Origin: Geobacillus sp. 46C-IIa
GTDB taxonomy: Bacteria > Bacillota > Bacilli > Bacillales > Anoxybacillaceae
DNA length: 64,000 nt
Direction: 5' to 3'
Assembly (NCBI RefSeq): GCF_014679505.1
Contig: NZ_CP061474.1
Coordinates: 1,146,001-1,210,000, forward strand
Positions 63,088 through 64,000 of the stretch are shown here, one piece after another (position 1 is the stretch's first letter; each line of letters begins with the position of its first letter). The position numbers were made by a program, and so were the translations under genes. The notes beneath the pieces were generated by a model. It ran no database searches. It was not told the origin of the DNA and saw only the letters and a program-made list of their open reading frames with translations.

Positions 63088-64000
63088 TGAGAGAATATGC
63101 CGGCTATCTCCCGTGCATCGGGGATGAACCGATTGAAACGCGTGTGTTAACGTTTGAAAAAAACGGAGAAAGAGTCGAAGTGGAAGTTCCTCTTTTAACG
63201 GTCGAGCAGCTGAACAAAGTGGTGAGAAAAGTGAAACAAGCCAGCGCCCAGTTTCTCAAATCGCTTTCGGTGACGGAGATCATCGACTTGCTTGACCGGG
63301 TGATGGCACAGCTGTTGGACCGCCGCCATCCGTACCGGCAAAAGGCGGAACAAGTGCTGCCGATTGTGACGGGCTATGATGAAGAAATGGTCCGTTTAGG
63401 GTTGACTTCGTATTTCAAAACGTTCCGCAAGCCGCAGCTGCAACGGTTTCTTGTGGAGGACTTGGAAAATCCGCTGCTTCTTGACGATTTTCAACCGCGG
63501 GCCAAAGGCGGCTTTTCCAAAGCGGTCGGCCCGGATGTCATCGTTCACGTTTGGGCGGGAAACGTGCCGGCGCTGCCGTTATGGAGCTTCATTTCCGGGT
63601 TGTTGGTGAAGTCGGGAATGATCGGGAAAGTGTCGAGCGCCGAGCCGTTATTTGCCGGTTGGTTTGCCCGCTTGTTAGTGGAGGTGGAGCCGAAATTGGC
63701 CGATTGCCTCGCTGTTGTTTGGTGGAAAGGCGGGGATGTCGAGAGGGAGCGTGCCGTGTTTGGGCAAGCTGACGTTGTTGTCGGCTATGGAAGCAATGCG
63801 TCGCTCGAAGAGATGCAGCGCCGCCTTCCGGTGACGACCCGATTTTTGCCGTTTGGGCATAAAGTGAGTTTCGGCCTCATTTCCCGCTCCTGTCTTGATG
63901 CGCGCAAGGCGTGGCAGGCTGCCCATCAGGCGGCGTTTGATATCATGCGCTATGACCAGCAAGGGTGTTATTCGCCGCATCTGTTTTATGTGCAAACTGG
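63087..64000 (+). CDS. LuxC-like acyl-CoA reductase, 3' end outside window
   Basis: The frame is open from ATG 63087 to the window edge (304 codons). It starts MREYAGYLPCIGDEPIETRV and matches the LuxC family of NADPH-dependent acyl reductases related to aldehyde dehydrogenases. Signatures are VGPDVIVHVWAGNVPALPLW, DVVVGYGSNASLEEM, FGHKVSFGLI and QQGCYSPH, in which C294 is the expected acyl-thioester cysteine. The ATG overlaps the luxE-like stop, so the pair is coupled and should act together, reducing a carboxylic acid to an aldehyde. Both genes are read from the TPP-riboswitch leader. Confidence 0.87.
   Translation, partial: MREYAGYLPCIGDEPIETRVLTFEKNGERVEVEVPLLTVEQLNKVVRKVKQASAQFLKSLSVTEIIDLLDRVMAQLLDRRHPYRQKAEQVLPIVTGYDEEMVRLGLTSYFKTFRKPQLQRFLVEDLENPLLLDDFQPRAKGGFSKAVGPDVIVHVWAGNVPALPLWSFISGLLVKSGMIGKVSSAEPLFAGWFARLLVEVEPKLADCLAVVWWKGGDVERERAVFGQADVVVGYGSNASLEEMQRRLPVTTRFLPFGHKVSFGLISRSCLDARKAWQAAHQAAFDIMRYDQQGCYSPHLFYVQT

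Overview
The window is chromosomal DNA of a thermophilic member of the Bacillaceae, most likely Geobacillus or a close relative. Three things point there: proteins that closely resemble Bacillus subtilis families in almost the same gene order, a fairly GC-rich coding sequence with strong AAGGAGG-type ribosome binding sites, and an AgaN-type alpha-galactosidase like those of B. stearothermophilus. No prophage, insertion sequence or CRISPR array is visible.

Layout: 1-6995 is the end of the trp operon (trpC partial, F, B, A) followed by hisC, tyrA and aroA. 7283-13399 holds ypiA, ypiB, ypiF, the menaquinol:cytochrome c reductase operon qcrABC, ypjA and ypjB; ypjC follows on the minus strand. 14540-25292 is one long run: ypjD, dapB, mgsA, bshB1, bshA (bacillithiol synthesis), cca, birA, then panBCD behind a structured leader, and dinG. 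25803-31178 holds ypmA, ypmB, aspB, asnS, dnaD, nth and ypoC, with ponA and recU opposing them to 34486. 34700-38280 is a patch of small, mostly sporulation-type genes (yppE, yppF, yppG, csgA, an Hsp20 protein and several very short genes).

38510-43170 has a two-component system and glpP-glpD. 43285-51233 is a galactoside unit: alpha-galactosidase, galK, galE, galT and a LacI-family regulator, with an EcsC-family gene inserted on the other strand. The alpha-galactosidase should release galactose, which GalK, GalT and GalE feed into glycolysis; similar AT-rich repeats lie in front of both transcription units. After a second Hsp20 gene comes a ribosomal operon (52362-58268) with three stacked promoters, 16S and 23S rRNA, no visible 5S rRNA, and tRNAs Gly(GCC), Arg(ACG), Gly(CCC) and Arg(TCT). 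The last tRNA is preceded by two 139-base tandem repeats, each starting with a tRNA 5' half.

The final part has a broken small gene, a 925-residue TPR plus degenerate dynamin-like protein, and a TPP riboswitch with its terminator in front of a luxE-luxC pair (acyl-protein synthetase and acyl-CoA reductase) that runs off the window. The riboswitch-luxEC unit, the panB leader and the tRNA-half repeats are the most unusual items.
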